The notes beneath the pieces were generated by a model. It did not search any database, was not told the origin of the DNA, and was given only the letters and a program-made list of their open reading frames with translations. 64,000 nt of DNA from Termitidicoccus mucosus. GTDB taxonomy: Bacteria > Verrucomicrobiota > Verrucomicrobiia > Opitutales > Opitutaceae. This document shows positions 35,596 to 44,090 of the stretch, in pieces. Location: NCBI RefSeq assembly GCF_038725785.1, contig NZ_CP109796.1, forward strand, positions 3,100,001 to 3,164,000. Reading direction: 5' to 3'. Within the stretch, counting starts at the first letter, position 1, and each line of letters opens with the position of its first letter. The translations under genes and the position numbers were made by a program.

Positions 35596-36012
35596 CTAGC
35601 GCCCGATCTCCAGCGCCTTCAAGGCCATCTGGCGGGAGTTCTTGGCCACGGAGAGATTCGCCTCATAGGCGCGGGATGCCGTGATCAGGTCCACCATTTC
35701 GTAGGCGAGGTTGACGTTCGGCATCGTCACCATGCCGCCGGCATCGGCATCCGGGTGCTGCGGGTCGTAGACGCGCTCGCCCGGCGACTTGTCCGCCGCG
35801 ACCGCGCCAACCCGCACCGTGTGCAACGGGCCCGTGAAGCCGGCCTGCTGGAGCAGCTCCGACTCAAACGACACCGTCTGCCGCTGGTAGGGCTGGCCGT
35901 CGGGCCCGCGCGTGGTGTGAGCGTTGGCGATGTTTTGCGCGATGATGTCCAGCCGGGTGCGCTGCGCGCCCAGCGCGCTCGCAGTGGCTTCGATTCCGGG
36001 GATGAGGTCCAT
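35596..36012 (-). CDS. flgC: Proximal rod protein FlgC
   Basis: 138 aa. The N-terminal rod motif QRTRLDIIAQNIANAHTTRG is at about 17-36 and the C-terminus is typical (NVNLAYEMVDLITASRAYEANL). The length matches FlgC. It follows flgB by 14 nt; a 53-nt AT-rich gap separates it from fliE. Confidence 0.97.
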   Translation of the reverse strand: MDLIPGIEATASALGAQRTRLDIIAQNIANAHTTRGPDGQPYQRQTVSFESELLQQAGFTGPLHTVRVGAVAADKSPGERVYDPQHPDADAGGMVTMPNVNLAYEMVDLITASRAYEANLSVAKNSRQMALKALEIGR

Positions 36013-36026
36013 GGGCGGGGAAAAGG

Positions 36027-36410
36027 CTAGGAGGTGTTGCGGCCGGTGATCGCGGTCCGCAGGTGTTTGATGTGGCTGCTCACCACGTCCGTGAGAAAAT
36101 CGTATTCGACCGTGTTGCGGCTCATCTCCAGCAGCTCGTTCTCGATCTCCACCGAGTTGCCGTCCGGGCGCACCGTGCGCGCATGCTGGTCCGCCACCAC
36201 GGACGCGGCCAGCTCCGACGCCGGCATCGCCATCTTGGCCTGCGTGGTGCGCAGCACCCGCACGAAATCCGGATCGACGTCCACGCGGCGGTATCCCGGC
36301 GTCTCGGCGTTGGCGATGTTCGAGGCGATGGCCTCGTGCCGGATCACCGCCATGTCCAACAACCTGCCTGCCATCTGATAGTTCGCTGATTGGAAAATGG
36401 GTTCGATCAT
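36027..36410 (-). CDS. flgB: Proximal rod protein FlgB
   Basis: 127 aa, beginning MIEPIFQSANYQMAGRLLDM, with the rod motif AIASNIANAETPGYRRVDVD at about 31-50 and a C-terminal helix (VEYDFLTDVVSSHIKHLRTAI). It is the first gene of the ~22 kb operon and starts just after a sigma-54-type promoter. Early control by the NtrC-type regulator is inferred. Confidence 0.97.
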   Translation of the reverse strand: MIEPIFQSANYQMAGRLLDMAVIRHEAIASNIANAETPGYRRVDVDPDFVRVLRTTQAKMAMPASELAASVVADQHARTVRPDGNSVEIENELLEMSRNTVEYDFLTDVVSSHIKHLRTAITGRNTS

Positions 36411-36424
36411 GGTCCCGCCCTTAT

Positions 36425-36440
36425 AGCAATGACGATGCCA
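36425..36440 (-). promoter_or_regulatory. Sigma-54-type promoter of the flgB operon
   Basis: On the minus strand TGGCATCGTCATTGCT matches the -24/-12 consensus TGGCAC-N5-TTGCW at all but one conserved base, with GG and GC 10 nt apart. The flgB ATG is only 15 nt beyond the -12 GC, so the transcript would be nearly leaderless. A matching arrangement is seen at flgF. Confidence 0.65.
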
Positions 36441-36533
36441 GCGCCTTTAATAATCTCATATAGTATTATATAATAGCTGGATAAAAAACACGCAGAATGG
36501 CCGCTTCGGATTTTCTCCCGGGATCAATCTCCG

Positions 36534-36552
36534 CCCGGCACATTTTGCCGGG
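36534..36552. other. Perfect hairpin in the flgB-cheR divergent gap
   Basis: A 7-bp stem CCCGGCA/TGCCGGG with a 5-nt loop, midway between the divergent flgB and cheR promoters. There is no T run, so it is more likely a regulator-binding or boundary element than a terminator. Confidence 0.35.
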
Positions 36553-36570
36553 CCGCTTGTGCGGAGCCTC

Positions 36571-36597
36571 TTCATTTACCGGAAAACCGGCCGATAA
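36571..36597 (+). promoter_or_regulatory. Possible sigma-28 promoter of cheRBD
   Basis: The -10 element GCCGATAA at 36590-36597 is a perfect match to the FliA consensus; 11 nt upstream the -35 position reads TTCATTTA, a poor match to TAAAGTTT. The spacing from -10 to the cheR start (15 nt) equals that at cheA, which supports it. Confidence 0.4.
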
Positions 36598-36612
36598 GCA
36601 GAAGCATCCATC

Positions 36613-37452
36613 GTGATTTCAGCGTCTGATTACCACTTCATCCGTGAACTCGTTTATCGCCACAGCCGCATCGCTCTCGGGCCCGACAAAAAGGAGCTTG
36701 TTTCCGCGCGGCTGGGAAAACGCATGCGCGCCAGGCAGCTTCCCTCCATCGGCACCTATTGCCAGTTCCTGAAGACCGCGGAGGGCGCCGAGGAAATTGG
36801 CAACCTGATCGACGCCATCTCCACCAACCACACTTTCTTTTTTCGCGAGGAAGCCCATTTCAAGGCGCTGCGGGAGCAGATTCTCCCCGAGCTCGAGGAA
36901 CGGCGCGTGCAAATGCGGTGGCCGGCGCTGCGCGTGTGGAGCGCCGCCTGCTCCAGCGGCGAGGAGCCCTACTCGATCGCCATCACGCTGGACCAGCACT
37001 TCGGCGCCGCGCCGTCGTGGCCGTGGTCCATCCAGGCGACCGACATCTCCCACCGGGTGCTGGAGCAGGCCCGGCAGGGCATCTACCCGGCGCAGGCCGT
37101 GGCCCGCATGCCGGTGAACACCGCCAAGTTGTATTTCTCTTCCGGATACGGCCCGCAGGAGGGCAACCACCGCGTGCGTCCCGCGCTCGCTTCGCGTGTG
37201 CGTTTCAGCCGGCTCAACCTCCTCGACGGCCCGCTCCCGTTCAACGAGCCCTTCCAGGTCATTTTCTGCCGCAACGTGATGATCTACTTCGACCGCGCCA
37301 CCCAGGAGGAATTGATCGCGCGGCTGTCACGGATGCTTGTGCCCGGCGGCTGGCTTCTGGTAGGACATTCCGAAAGCCTTTCCACCATCCGTCACACTCT
37401 CAAGATGGTCCGTCCCGCCATTTATCGCACCCCGAATCCTTTCTCCCGATGA
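36613..37452 (+). CDS. cheR: Chemotaxis methyltransferase CheR
   Basis: 279 aa from a GTG at 36613. The N-terminal helical domain (FIRELVYRHSRIALGPDKKE...RLGKRMRA) precedes the SAM-binding fold: TNHTFFFREEAHF, VWSAACSSGEEPYSIAI (about 113-129) and VIFCRNVMIYFD (about 216-227). CheR methylates glutamates of chemoreceptors such as the one at 3094. Its stop overlaps the cheB start (ATGA). Confidence 0.96.
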   Translation: MISASDYHFIRELVYRHSRIALGPDKKELVSARLGKRMRARQLPSIGTYCQFLKTAEGAEEIGNLIDAISTNHTFFFREEAHFKALREQILPELEERRVQMRWPALRVWSAACSSGEEPYSIAITLDQHFGAAPSWPWSIQATDISHRVLEQARQGIYPAQAVARMPVNTAKLYFSSGYGPQEGNHRVRPALASRVRFSRLNLLDGPLPFNEPFQVIFCRNVMIYFDRATQEELIARLSRMLVPGGWLLVGHSESLSTIRHTLKMVRPAIYRTPNPFSR

Positions 37453-38552
37453 CATCGCGACAAATCCGAGTGCTGGTCGTGGACGATTCCGCCGTGGTGC
37501 GGCGTCTCGTCAGCGAAACCCTTTCGCAGGATCCTGAAATCGTCGTGGTGGGAACCGCGATCGACCCTTATGCTGCCCGCGAGAAAATCGTCAGCCTGAA
37601 GCCCGACGTGCTCACGCTCGACCTGGAGATGCCGCGCATGGACGGGCTCACCTTTCTCCGCATCCTCATGACCGAGCGCCCGATGCCGGTCGTCATCATG
37701 AGCTCGCTCACCCAAAGCGGCTCGCACCAGGCCATCGAGGCCCTGCGCCTGGGCGCGGTGGATGTGCTCGCCAAGCCCGGCGGTCCCTATTCGTTTGGCG
37801 ACATCGGTCCGCAACTGCTCGCCAAGGTCAAAGCCGCCGCGCAGGCCCGCTTAAAGGCGCTGCTCCCCCCGGGCAGCACGCCCGAGACGCCACGCGCGGC
37901 GCCGCCAGTACAAAACCCGATCCCGCCGCCCGCGCCAGTCCGCAAACCCGTCCCTCTCGCGCCCGCCTCCGTCTCCGACCGCCGCCTCATCGTGCTCGGC
38001 GCATCCACCGGCGGCACCGAGGCGCTGCGCCATGTCCTCACCCGCCTGCCCGCGGAGCTGCCGCCGGTCGCCATCGTGCAACACATCCCCGCGACATTTT
38101 CCCGCGCGTTTGCCGACCGGCTCAACACGCTCTGCCGCCTGACCGTGCGCGAGGCGACGGACGGCGAGCCGCTCGTCCCCGGCCTCGCGCTGGTCGCGCC
38201 GGGAAACTACCACATGCTGGTGCATTGGAGCGGAGGGTGCTATCGCGTCAAGGTCACCGACGGGCCGCGCATCTGGCACCAGCGCCCGGCGGTGGATCTG
38301 TTGTTCAAATCCGCGGCCGAGGCAGCCGGCAGCCGCGTCGTCGCCGGCGTGCTCACCGGCATGGGCAAGGACGGTGCCGAGGGGCTGCTGCGTCTCCGCC
38401 AGGCCGGGGCGGTCACCTTCGCGCAAGACGAGGCGAGCTGCGTCGTGTATGGCATGCCCCGGGCCGCCTGGGAACTGGGCGCGGCCCAGCGGCAGGCCTC
38501 GCTGGACGAGATGCCCGAGCTGATCCTGCGTTCGCTCGCCGCCATCGCCTGA
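37449..38552 (+). CDS. cheB: Chemotaxis methylesterase/deamidase CheB
   Basis: 367 aa from the ATG at 37449, overlapping cheR. The receiver domain has D12-D13, phospho-acceptor D58 (TLDLEMPRMDG) and K109. A Pro-rich linker (about 140-175) leads to the esterase with the catalytic triad S186 (GASTGG), H212 (VQHIP) and D308 (GMGKDGAEG). It demethylates receptors when phosphorylated by CheA. The stop overlaps the cheD start. Confidence 0.97.
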   Translation: MTSRQIRVLVVDDSAVVRRLVSETLSQDPEIVVVGTAIDPYAAREKIVSLKPDVLTLDLEMPRMDGLTFLRILMTERPMPVVIMSSLTQSGSHQAIEALRLGAVDVLAKPGGPYSFGDIGPQLLAKVKAAAQARLKALLPPGSTPETPRAAPPVQNPIPPPAPVRKPVPLAPASVSDRRLIVLGASTGGTEALRHVLTRLPAELPPVAIVQHIPATFSRAFADRLNTLCRLTVREATDGEPLVPGLALVAPGNYHMLVHWSGGCYRVKVTDGPRIWHQRPAVDLLFKSAAEAAGSRVVAGVLTGMGKDGAEGLLRLRQAGAVTFAQDEASCVVYGMPRAAWELGAAQRQASLDEMPELILRSLAAIA

Positions 38553-39100
38553 TGGCCGCCGCATCGTTTTCCGCCATGCCCGGATCACCCTCGCTTGCCG
38601 CTCTCTTTCCCCTCCGCGTCGTCGTCGGCGTCGGGGAACTGGCCGTCGCCAACAACCCGCAGGTCACGCTCAGCACCTACGCGCTCGGCTCCTGCGTCGC
38701 GGTCGTGATCTACGACCCGATCATCCGCAGCGGCGGGCTTCTTCACCTCATGCTGCCCGACTCGGCCATCGCCCCGGCCAAGGCCGCCCGGCAACCGGCC
38801 ATGTTTGCCAACACCGGCCTGCCCGCGCTTTTCGATGCGCTGATGGGCATCAAGGTGGACCGCTTCCGTTCCAGGATATTTCTGGCCGGAGGCGCCAGCG
38901 TGCTCGACGGTCCCGATACCTTTCGCATCGGCGAACGCAACAGTGAGGCCGTGCAAACCATGCTTGCACGCCGGGGCGCCCGCGTGTCCGGCCACGATCT
39001 GGGCGGTGTCACCAACCGCACCATCCACCTCGAACTGTCCACCGGCCTGCTTGCGATCAAGCACCCCGCCCAAACCTTCCACGTCTCGCTCGGGCTTTGA
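38552..39100 (+). CDS. cheD: Chemoreceptor glutamine deamidase CheD
   Basis: 182 aa from the ATG at 38552 (TGATG overlap with cheB). The catalytic Cys and His are C48 (YALGSCVAVVIYDP) and H65 (GGLLHLMLPDS), and FLAGGASVLD continues the family pattern. CheD deamidates receptor glutamines and often works with CheC, which is not in the window. Last gene of the cheRBD unit. Confidence 0.94.
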   Translation: MAAASFSAMPGSPSLAALFPLRVVVGVGELAVANNPQVTLSTYALGSCVAVVIYDPIIRSGGLLHLMLPDSAIAPAKAARQPAMFANTGLPALFDALMGIKVDRFRSRIFLAGGASVLDGPDTFRIGERNSEAVQTMLARRGARVSGHDLGGVTNRTIHLELSTGLLAIKHPAQTFHVSLGL

Positions 39101-39137
39101 GCGGCGGGGCGGAAGTGGAGGCAAGGCCAGTCCATCC

Positions 39138-39740
39138 TCAGACGCCGCTCAACTCCATAAGCTGCACTTTATTGCGGCGCATGCCAGAGGGGACGCGGCG
39201 CGGCTTTCTGTGGGCGTATTGCCGGACGTGAACTTTCCTTTCCTCCTCCAGGATGAATTGCTCGATATACCGGTCAAAGTACACCCCTTGAATGACATAG
39301 CTGGACCATGCGCTGAAATTCTGGCGAATATAATCCTCCCATTGCGCTATCTGCGACCCCGATGGCATCCCGCGCCGCGCGTCACCATTTCCCAAAGAAA
39401 GAAACTCCGCGTCCTCCCGGGCCATGAGCGATTGCGCCACGTGGCTGTAAGTCCAGGAAAGCCCATGATAGAAACGGACCTCGTGCTCCGTGCGCGCCCT
39501 CGAGAACCGGGACTCAAGCCGGTCCACAATCTCCATCTGCATGGAATTGATGCGTTTCAACGCGGTCTTCCATTTTTCACCAAAACGGCAGAATATGATC
39601 GTGGCAAATGTGCGCGCAACCATCTTGGACAATCGGATGTGGGGAAACATGCAATGCCTTCTCAGGAAGATTTTTCTTCCTGCAACCTGACATTCGAGCT
39701 CTCGAATGATTTCGTCCAGAACTTCCCTAGTGATAATCAT
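39138..39740 (-). CDS. Hypothetical protein (200 aa)
   Basis: A soluble, mainly helical protein with many Arg, Tyr and Trp residues (TEHEVRFYHGLSWTYSHVAQS; WEDYIRQNFSAWSSYVIQG) and a basic C-terminus. No signal peptide or membrane helix. I do not recognise a family. Its base composition is less GC-rich than the flagellar genes, which hints at later acquisition. It is convergent with cheD (38-nt gap) and has its own AT-rich upstream region. Function not assigned. Confidence 0.6.
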   Translation of the reverse strand: MIITREVLDEIIRELECQVAGRKIFLRRHCMFPHIRLSKMVARTFATIIFCRFGEKWKTALKRINSMQMEIVDRLESRFSRARTEHEVRFYHGLSWTYSHVAQSLMAREDAEFLSLGNGDARRGMPSGSQIAQWEDYIRQNFSAWSSYVIQGVYFDRYIEQFILEEERKVHVRQYAHRKPRRVPSGMRRNKVQLMELSGV

Positions 39741-40348
39741 TATAATCTTCTATATTAATCAAATCATTACATGAAAATGATTTGAGTTATATCCTGCCAT
39801 ATGGATGAACGCCTGCCGTGGTGATCGTCTTGCAATAATATAGCATGAAAATGCCTCGTTCGGGGAAGAAAATCCATCATTGGTCGGAAACAATATGACT
39901 GCGATTGGAAACGAATTGCTAAAATAAGTCATACGGCACATTCGCGATCTTTTTCCCCTTCCAATCCTGATTTCGGGTTATTTATAAAAAATTTTACCGA
40001 TATTGCCGCCATCCCCCGCCGGAAAATCCAGCGTATTCATGCAGGCGACGGCCTGCCCTCCCTCTGGAATTGCAGTTTTATCCCATCCTTGCGGTCGAAT
40101 GGGCACCAGAAATCATGGGCAGCACGACAATAAAATATCCCAGATGATGTCGTGATCTAATCGATCATCCCAAATCTGCCAAACCCTTCAGGCAATGCAA
40201 CCCAATGGGTTACATTGTTCCGCCTGCGCTTCCTCAATACTCTCTATTATCACACTTCTTCTTTGCGCCATCAGGCGAATGCGGACGACACAGGGCGGCC
40301 CCGCCGCGCCCGAAATGCATTTTTTATATGTCCGGACGCCTTGATCCC
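39741..40348. other. Non-coding AT-rich gap
   Basis: About 600 bases with no gene I can support. It is AT-rich on the left and carries the CAATG-type palindrome at 40193-40217 on the right. It holds the upstream region of the hypothetical gene (39740, minus) and the 3' region of the histidine kinase (minus). Confidence 0.5.
40193..40217. repeat. Palindrome CAATGCAACCC...GGGTTACATTG
   Basis: An imperfect palindrome with one mismatch between arms, a close variant of the one at 4688-4714. It lies about 130 nt downstream of the histidine kinase stop. Confidence 0.45.
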
Positions 40349-41152
40349 TCAGGATTTCGGTTCCTCCCCAAAATGCGGGTAAGGAGGCAGATTGATAATA
40401 AACCGCGTATCGCCCGGCTGGCTGGAACAGGTCCAATGGCCGCAGTGGTGGGCGACGATGATCTCACAGATCCTCAGCCCCAGGCCACCTTCCGGTTTGG
40501 ATGAACGCAAAATCCCTCGACGAAGGCTGGCCAGTTGCTGCGGAGTAAATCCGGGGCCATTGTCCCGGACAATCAGGCACGCGCCTTGATCCTTGCCGGG
40601 ATGCACGGAGATGCGGATGCGCGACGCTCCCGCGGTAATGGCATTTTGCACTAGGTTCTGCACGAGCCGGCTGAGAAGATGATCCCAGCCTATGATGGGC
40701 GCCGGTGCCGCCGCGATGTCGATGAAGGCGTGCTGGGGGAAAAAGATCTGGACCACGTCCGATACAAGCGTGTCAAGCTCCACCGACTGCGGCGGCGAAG
40801 AAGGCGTAAGCTCCATCCAAGTGTGGGCAAGCCGCATTGCATAACGCGTGCATTGGTTGAGCTGATGAAAGAAATCGGGCGGTATATGGCGGCCGTTGTC
40901 GGAGGCATCGACCAGAAGGCAAAGGGATTGGAGCGGGGTGGCGATATCATGTGCGAACGCCCGCGCCGCTTGCGCCACAAATACGTTCTGTTCCTTGGCA
41001 ATTGGATGCGCGGCGCTGAACGACGACGCGAGAGTGTCCCTGCTGTGACTTGATAACATAAGTTGAACTGGTGGATGTGGACTGTTGCTGGAAGTGCTGT
41101 TCACGACGGGAGGTGCCATGCTGCCTGCGACATGATAAGACACTGTTAACAA
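40349..41152 (-). CDS. Soluble sensor histidine kinase (FlrB/FlgS/AtoS-like core)
   Basis: 267 aa with no membrane segment and a short N-terminal region. The H box is A-H68-D-I-A-T-P-L (AFAHDIATPLQSL), a variant of HELRNPL; the N box has N166/N170 (LVQNLVQNAI); the G1 box is DNGPGF at 197-202 and G2 is GGLGLRI at 222-228. It lacks the usual E after the His (D here). Such small cytosolic kinases pair with NtrC-type flagellar regulators in Vibrio and Campylobacter; a link to the regulator at 1136 is inferred. No response regulator gene is adjacent. Confidence 0.8.
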   Translation of the reverse strand: MLTVSYHVAGSMAPPVVNSTSSNSPHPPVQLMLSSHSRDTLASSFSAAHPIAKEQNVFVAQAARAFAHDIATPLQSLCLLVDASDNGRHIPPDFFHQLNQCTRYAMRLAHTWMELTPSSPPQSVELDTLVSDVVQIFFPQHAFIDIAAAPAPIIGWDHLLSRLVQNLVQNAITAGASRIRISVHPGKDQGACLIVRDNGPGFTPQQLASLRRGILRSSKPEGGLGLRICEIIVAHHCGHWTCSSQPGDTRFIINLPPYPHFGEEPKS

Positions 41153-41630
41153 AACACCCTTGCTATCGGCAGGAAATGTTCGATGGATAAGGGGTAGCCA
41201 GCCGGAATAATCTTCGGAAACAAGATTACCGCTTGCTGCTCGTGGGAAAAATCCATAGCGGACACCTTACTAGATGGCGCGTTCGGTTATTCGAATTACT
41301 TTTTTCGAAATCCCGGGTTAGAAGCAGCATGATTGATCTGCTTTTATTTTTCTAATAACAAGGCCATGTCATTATATAGTGAAGGGGGCGCATCCACTTT
41401 ATTCAAATGCCTGCATGCTGGTGCAATCATCTGACAAATGGATACAATAAAGCTTTCCCATACGTTATAATATTGCGTCTTCAACCGCCCCTCGTGCCGG
41501 GAAAAGGCTAGTGCAAGGCATTTCCATATGCTCTTCCGCCAATCTGCACATGCCTGCGCCCCGCGGCACGCGCCCATGCTCGAAGTTGCTAAAGCATGCA
41601 TGCGTTTGGCCGATTAGAAGATGAATCATA
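41153..41630. other. Gap between histidine kinase and TonB-C gene
   Basis: About 480 bases carrying the divergent upstream regions of both genes. A minus-strand open frame (41344-41601, 85 aa) is present but has no recognisable domain and no good ribosome site, so it is not called. Confidence 0.45.
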
Positions 41631-41975
41631 ATGCGAAATCGTTATCTTTTTTTATTGCTCGGCCTTTTGATGCTGGGTCCATCGACACTCCGGCCGGATA
41701 CCAAGGCAGAACCTCCCGTTCTGGTGAGATCCGTGATGCCCAAATACCCCGAGGACCTGCGCAAGGAAGGCATTTCGGGTATTGTGACAGTGAGCTGCGT
41801 TGTCGACGACAAGGGCGACGTCCAGGACGCATCGGTGGTCAAGACGACTCACCCGGCCTTCTCAGCTCCCGCTCTGGAAGCGGTGTCAAAGTGGAAATTC
41901 AAACCCGCGAAAGAAAACGGCGCCCCGGTGGCCAAAAAAGTCATGCTGCCGCTTCACTTCAAGGTTGATGAATAA
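41631..41975 (+). CDS. Small exported TonB C-terminal-domain protein
   Basis: 114 aa: a signal peptide (MRNRYLFLLLGLLMLGPS) followed directly by a TonB-type C-terminal domain (VLVRSVMPKYPEDLRKEGIS, GIVTVSCVVDDKGDVQDASV, APALEAVSKWKFKPA). The membrane anchor plus Pro-rich spanning region of real TonB is absent, so it cannot transduce energy by itself; such stand-alone domains are common in Verrucomicrobiota. A terminator follows at 42107. Role unknown. Confidence 0.85.
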   Translation: MRNRYLFLLLGLLMLGPSTLRPDTKAEPPVLVRSVMPKYPEDLRKEGISGIVTVSCVVDDKGDVQDASVVKTTHPAFSAPALEAVSKWKFKPAKENGAPVAKKVMLPLHFKVDE

Positions 41976-42106
41976 TTAATTGATGCCGCATAATGCGGCC
42001 TCAGGCATGAAGTGAGCCGGCAAGCTGCGTTTCCCAAACGGCTGAAGCCGGCTCGCCTGTTTGCCTGCCGGCATTATTTGCCGTCCCTTCCATCGCTGGA
42101 ATCCAT

Positions 42107-42137
42107 CCACCGGAATCAAGTGTCCCGGTGGGTTTTT
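42107..42137 (+). terminator. Rho-independent terminator after the TonB-C gene
   Basis: Stem CCACCGG/CCGGTGG with an 11-nt loop followed by GTTTTT. It overlaps the furthest upstream candidate start (GTG at 42128) of the next gene, which argues for a later start there. Confidence 0.65.
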
Positions 42138-42148
42138 GTATCACTTCA

Positions 42149-44053
42149 TTGAATTCATCATCCAAAATCCAGACTCGCATCAATGAAGCGATCGCGCATG
42201 TGCAGCATGGGCAGCTGGCGCGGGCCGAGGCCATTTTGCGACAGCTGGCGGTCGGCGCGCCGCGCCTTTCGCTCATCGCCGACCTCGCCGGGCAGGTTGC
42301 TTCTCTTCAAGGAAAACATGTCGAGTCCATCGCCCATTTCCGGCGCGCGCTGCATTTGGACCTGAAGTCCACGCCGATTGCCATCCGGCTGGCCGCGGCC
42401 CTGAATTCCGTCCAGCGGTTCAAGGAAGCGGAATCCATGCTACGGCAAATCACCCAAGGCACGCCCGGCCGCGCCGATGGCTGGAATGCCCTGGCCCACA
42501 CGCTCGTCATGCAGGGAAAATTGGACGAGGCCGTGCCCTTCCATGAGCGCGCGGTGGAAACGGACCCGAAGTTTCCCGACGGCTGGTATCATTACGGCCT
42601 TACGCTCGCACTGCTCGGGCAGCTCTCCAAGGCACTGGGATGCCACGAACGGGCGCTTGCCGTCGATCCGTCCTTTGTGAAGGCGCGGTTTGGCCGCGCC
42701 CAATGCCTGCACAAGCTTTATCGCATCGAGGAGGCCCTGCAGGACTATGATGCCTTTATCAAGGCGCAGCCGTCCAACCTCGACGCCCGCAGCTACCGGC
42801 TCTACGCCTTGCAAAATATGGACGGCATCGACCCCGGGATGCTTTTCCAGGAACACGTCGCCTACGGGAAACTGCTCGAATCCTCGCCGGCGCCGGCTGC
42901 TCCCGCGCCTCCCGTAATCAAGGACCGCCCGCTCCGTCTCGCCATCCTTTCCCCCGACCTGCGGGAGCATTCCTGCGTGTATTTTATCGAGCCGTTGCTG
43001 AGGCATCTTGATCCGGCGCGCTTCGAGCTGTTTTTATATCACGATCACTTTTGTGAGGACTCCTTCACCGCACGGCTGAAATCCCTGGCCCGCGTCTGGC
43101 GCAACTTCATCGGCCTGCCATCCCAGCTGATCGTCCAGACGATCCGGACCGACCGTCCCGATATCCTGATCGACCTCAGCGGGCATATCGGGATGAGCAT
43201 CCGGCTGCCCTTGTTTGCACGCCGCCTCGCGCCAGTCCAAGTCACCTATCTCGGTTATCCCGACACCACGGGGCTGACCACGATGGATTACCGCCTCACC
43301 GACGCGATCGCCGATCCGCCGGGCGATGCCGACCGGCGTCACACCGAAAAACTCGTCCGCTTCTCCTCGACCGCCTGGGCCTATCAGCCTCCCGCCACCG
43401 CTCCCGAGCCTGTCCCGCCGCCTGCCGCCTCCGGTCGTCCGATCACCTTCGGCTGCTTCAATAATCCGGTGAAATTCACCGACCGCATGTTCGCGGTCTG
43501 GGCCGAATTGCTCGCCGCCATCCCGGACTCTCGCCTGCTGATCAAGGGGCGCGACCTGCAAGATAAGGATGTCCGCCGGCGCATGCTGGCGCGCATGGAG
43601 AAGGCGGGGCTTCCGTCCACGCGCATCGATATGCTCGATCGGACCGCCAGCACCCGCTCCCACCTCGACCTTTATGCCGGCATAGACATCGCGCTCGACA
43701 CGTTCCCCTATCATGGCACCACGACGACCTGCGAGGCGTTGTGGATGGGCCGCCCGGTGGTGACGCTCGCGGGCGACCGTCACGCCGCGCGCGTCGGCTG
43801 CTCATTGCTCGCCGCCATCGGACATTCCGAATGGATCGCGGAAACGCCGGCGGATTATGTCAGGATCGCCGCTCGCCTTGCGTCCGACCACGAAACCCTG
43901 CGCCAAATCTCAACCGGCCTGCGCGACGACATGCGCCGCTCCGCCCTGATGGATCACCCCGGCCAGTCCGCCCGCTTCGCGGATGCCCTCGCCCAATGCT
44001 GGGAAGCCAGGCTCCACGCTGGTGAGATCGAGAAATATTCCAGTGTTTCATAG
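42149..44053 (+). CDS. TPR / O-GlcNAc-transferase-like glycosyltransferase (GT41)
   Basis: About 634 aa. An N-terminal TPR array (about 1-210; e.g. GRADGWNALAHTLVMQGKLDEA) precedes a GT41/SPINDLY-type catalytic part (about 255-620) with LGYPDTTGLTTMDYRLTD, ITFGCFNNPVKFTDRM and TFPYHGTTTTCEALWMGRPV. The GTG at 42128 lies inside a terminator, so the TTG at 42149 is preferred; no ribosome site is clear for either. GT41 enzymes transfer GlcNAc-type sugars to Ser/Thr of proteins. Next to a Maf-type gene and flagellins, flagellin is the likely acceptor; that is inference. Confidence 0.85.
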   Translation: MNSSSKIQTRINEAIAHVQHGQLARAEAILRQLAVGAPRLSLIADLAGQVASLQGKHVESIAHFRRALHLDLKSTPIAIRLAAALNSVQRFKEAESMLRQITQGTPGRADGWNALAHTLVMQGKLDEAVPFHERAVETDPKFPDGWYHYGLTLALLGQLSKALGCHERALAVDPSFVKARFGRAQCLHKLYRIEEALQDYDAFIKAQPSNLDARSYRLYALQNMDGIDPGMLFQEHVAYGKLLESSPAPAAPAPPVIKDRPLRLAILSPDLREHSCVYFIEPLLRHLDPARFELFLYHDHFCEDSFTARLKSLARVWRNFIGLPSQLIVQTIRTDRPDILIDLSGHIGMSIRLPLFARRLAPVQVTYLGYPDTTGLTTMDYRLTDAIADPPGDADRRHTEKLVRFSSTAWAYQPPATAPEPVPPPAASGRPITFGCFNNPVKFTDRMFAVWAELLAAIPDSRLLIKGRDLQDKDVRRRMLARMEKAGLPSTRIDMLDRTASTRSHLDLYAGIDIALDTFPYHGTTTTCEALWMGRPVVTLAGDRHAARVGCSLLAAIGHSEWIAETPADYVRIAARLASDHETLRQISTGLRDDMRRSALMDHPGQSARFADALAQCWEARLHAGEIEKYSSVS

Positions 44054-44090
44054 TGTGCGACACTCAAATCCATATTAAAAAGAACGATGC

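Noticed and set aside
36530-36555. Sigma-54-like GGCACATTTTGC upstream of cheR
   Set aside because: GG and GC are 8 nt apart instead of 10; it is a perfect hairpin instead.
41344-41601. 85-aa minus-strand open frame
   Set aside because: No motif, no clear ribosome site, unusual composition; could be a gene but is not supported.
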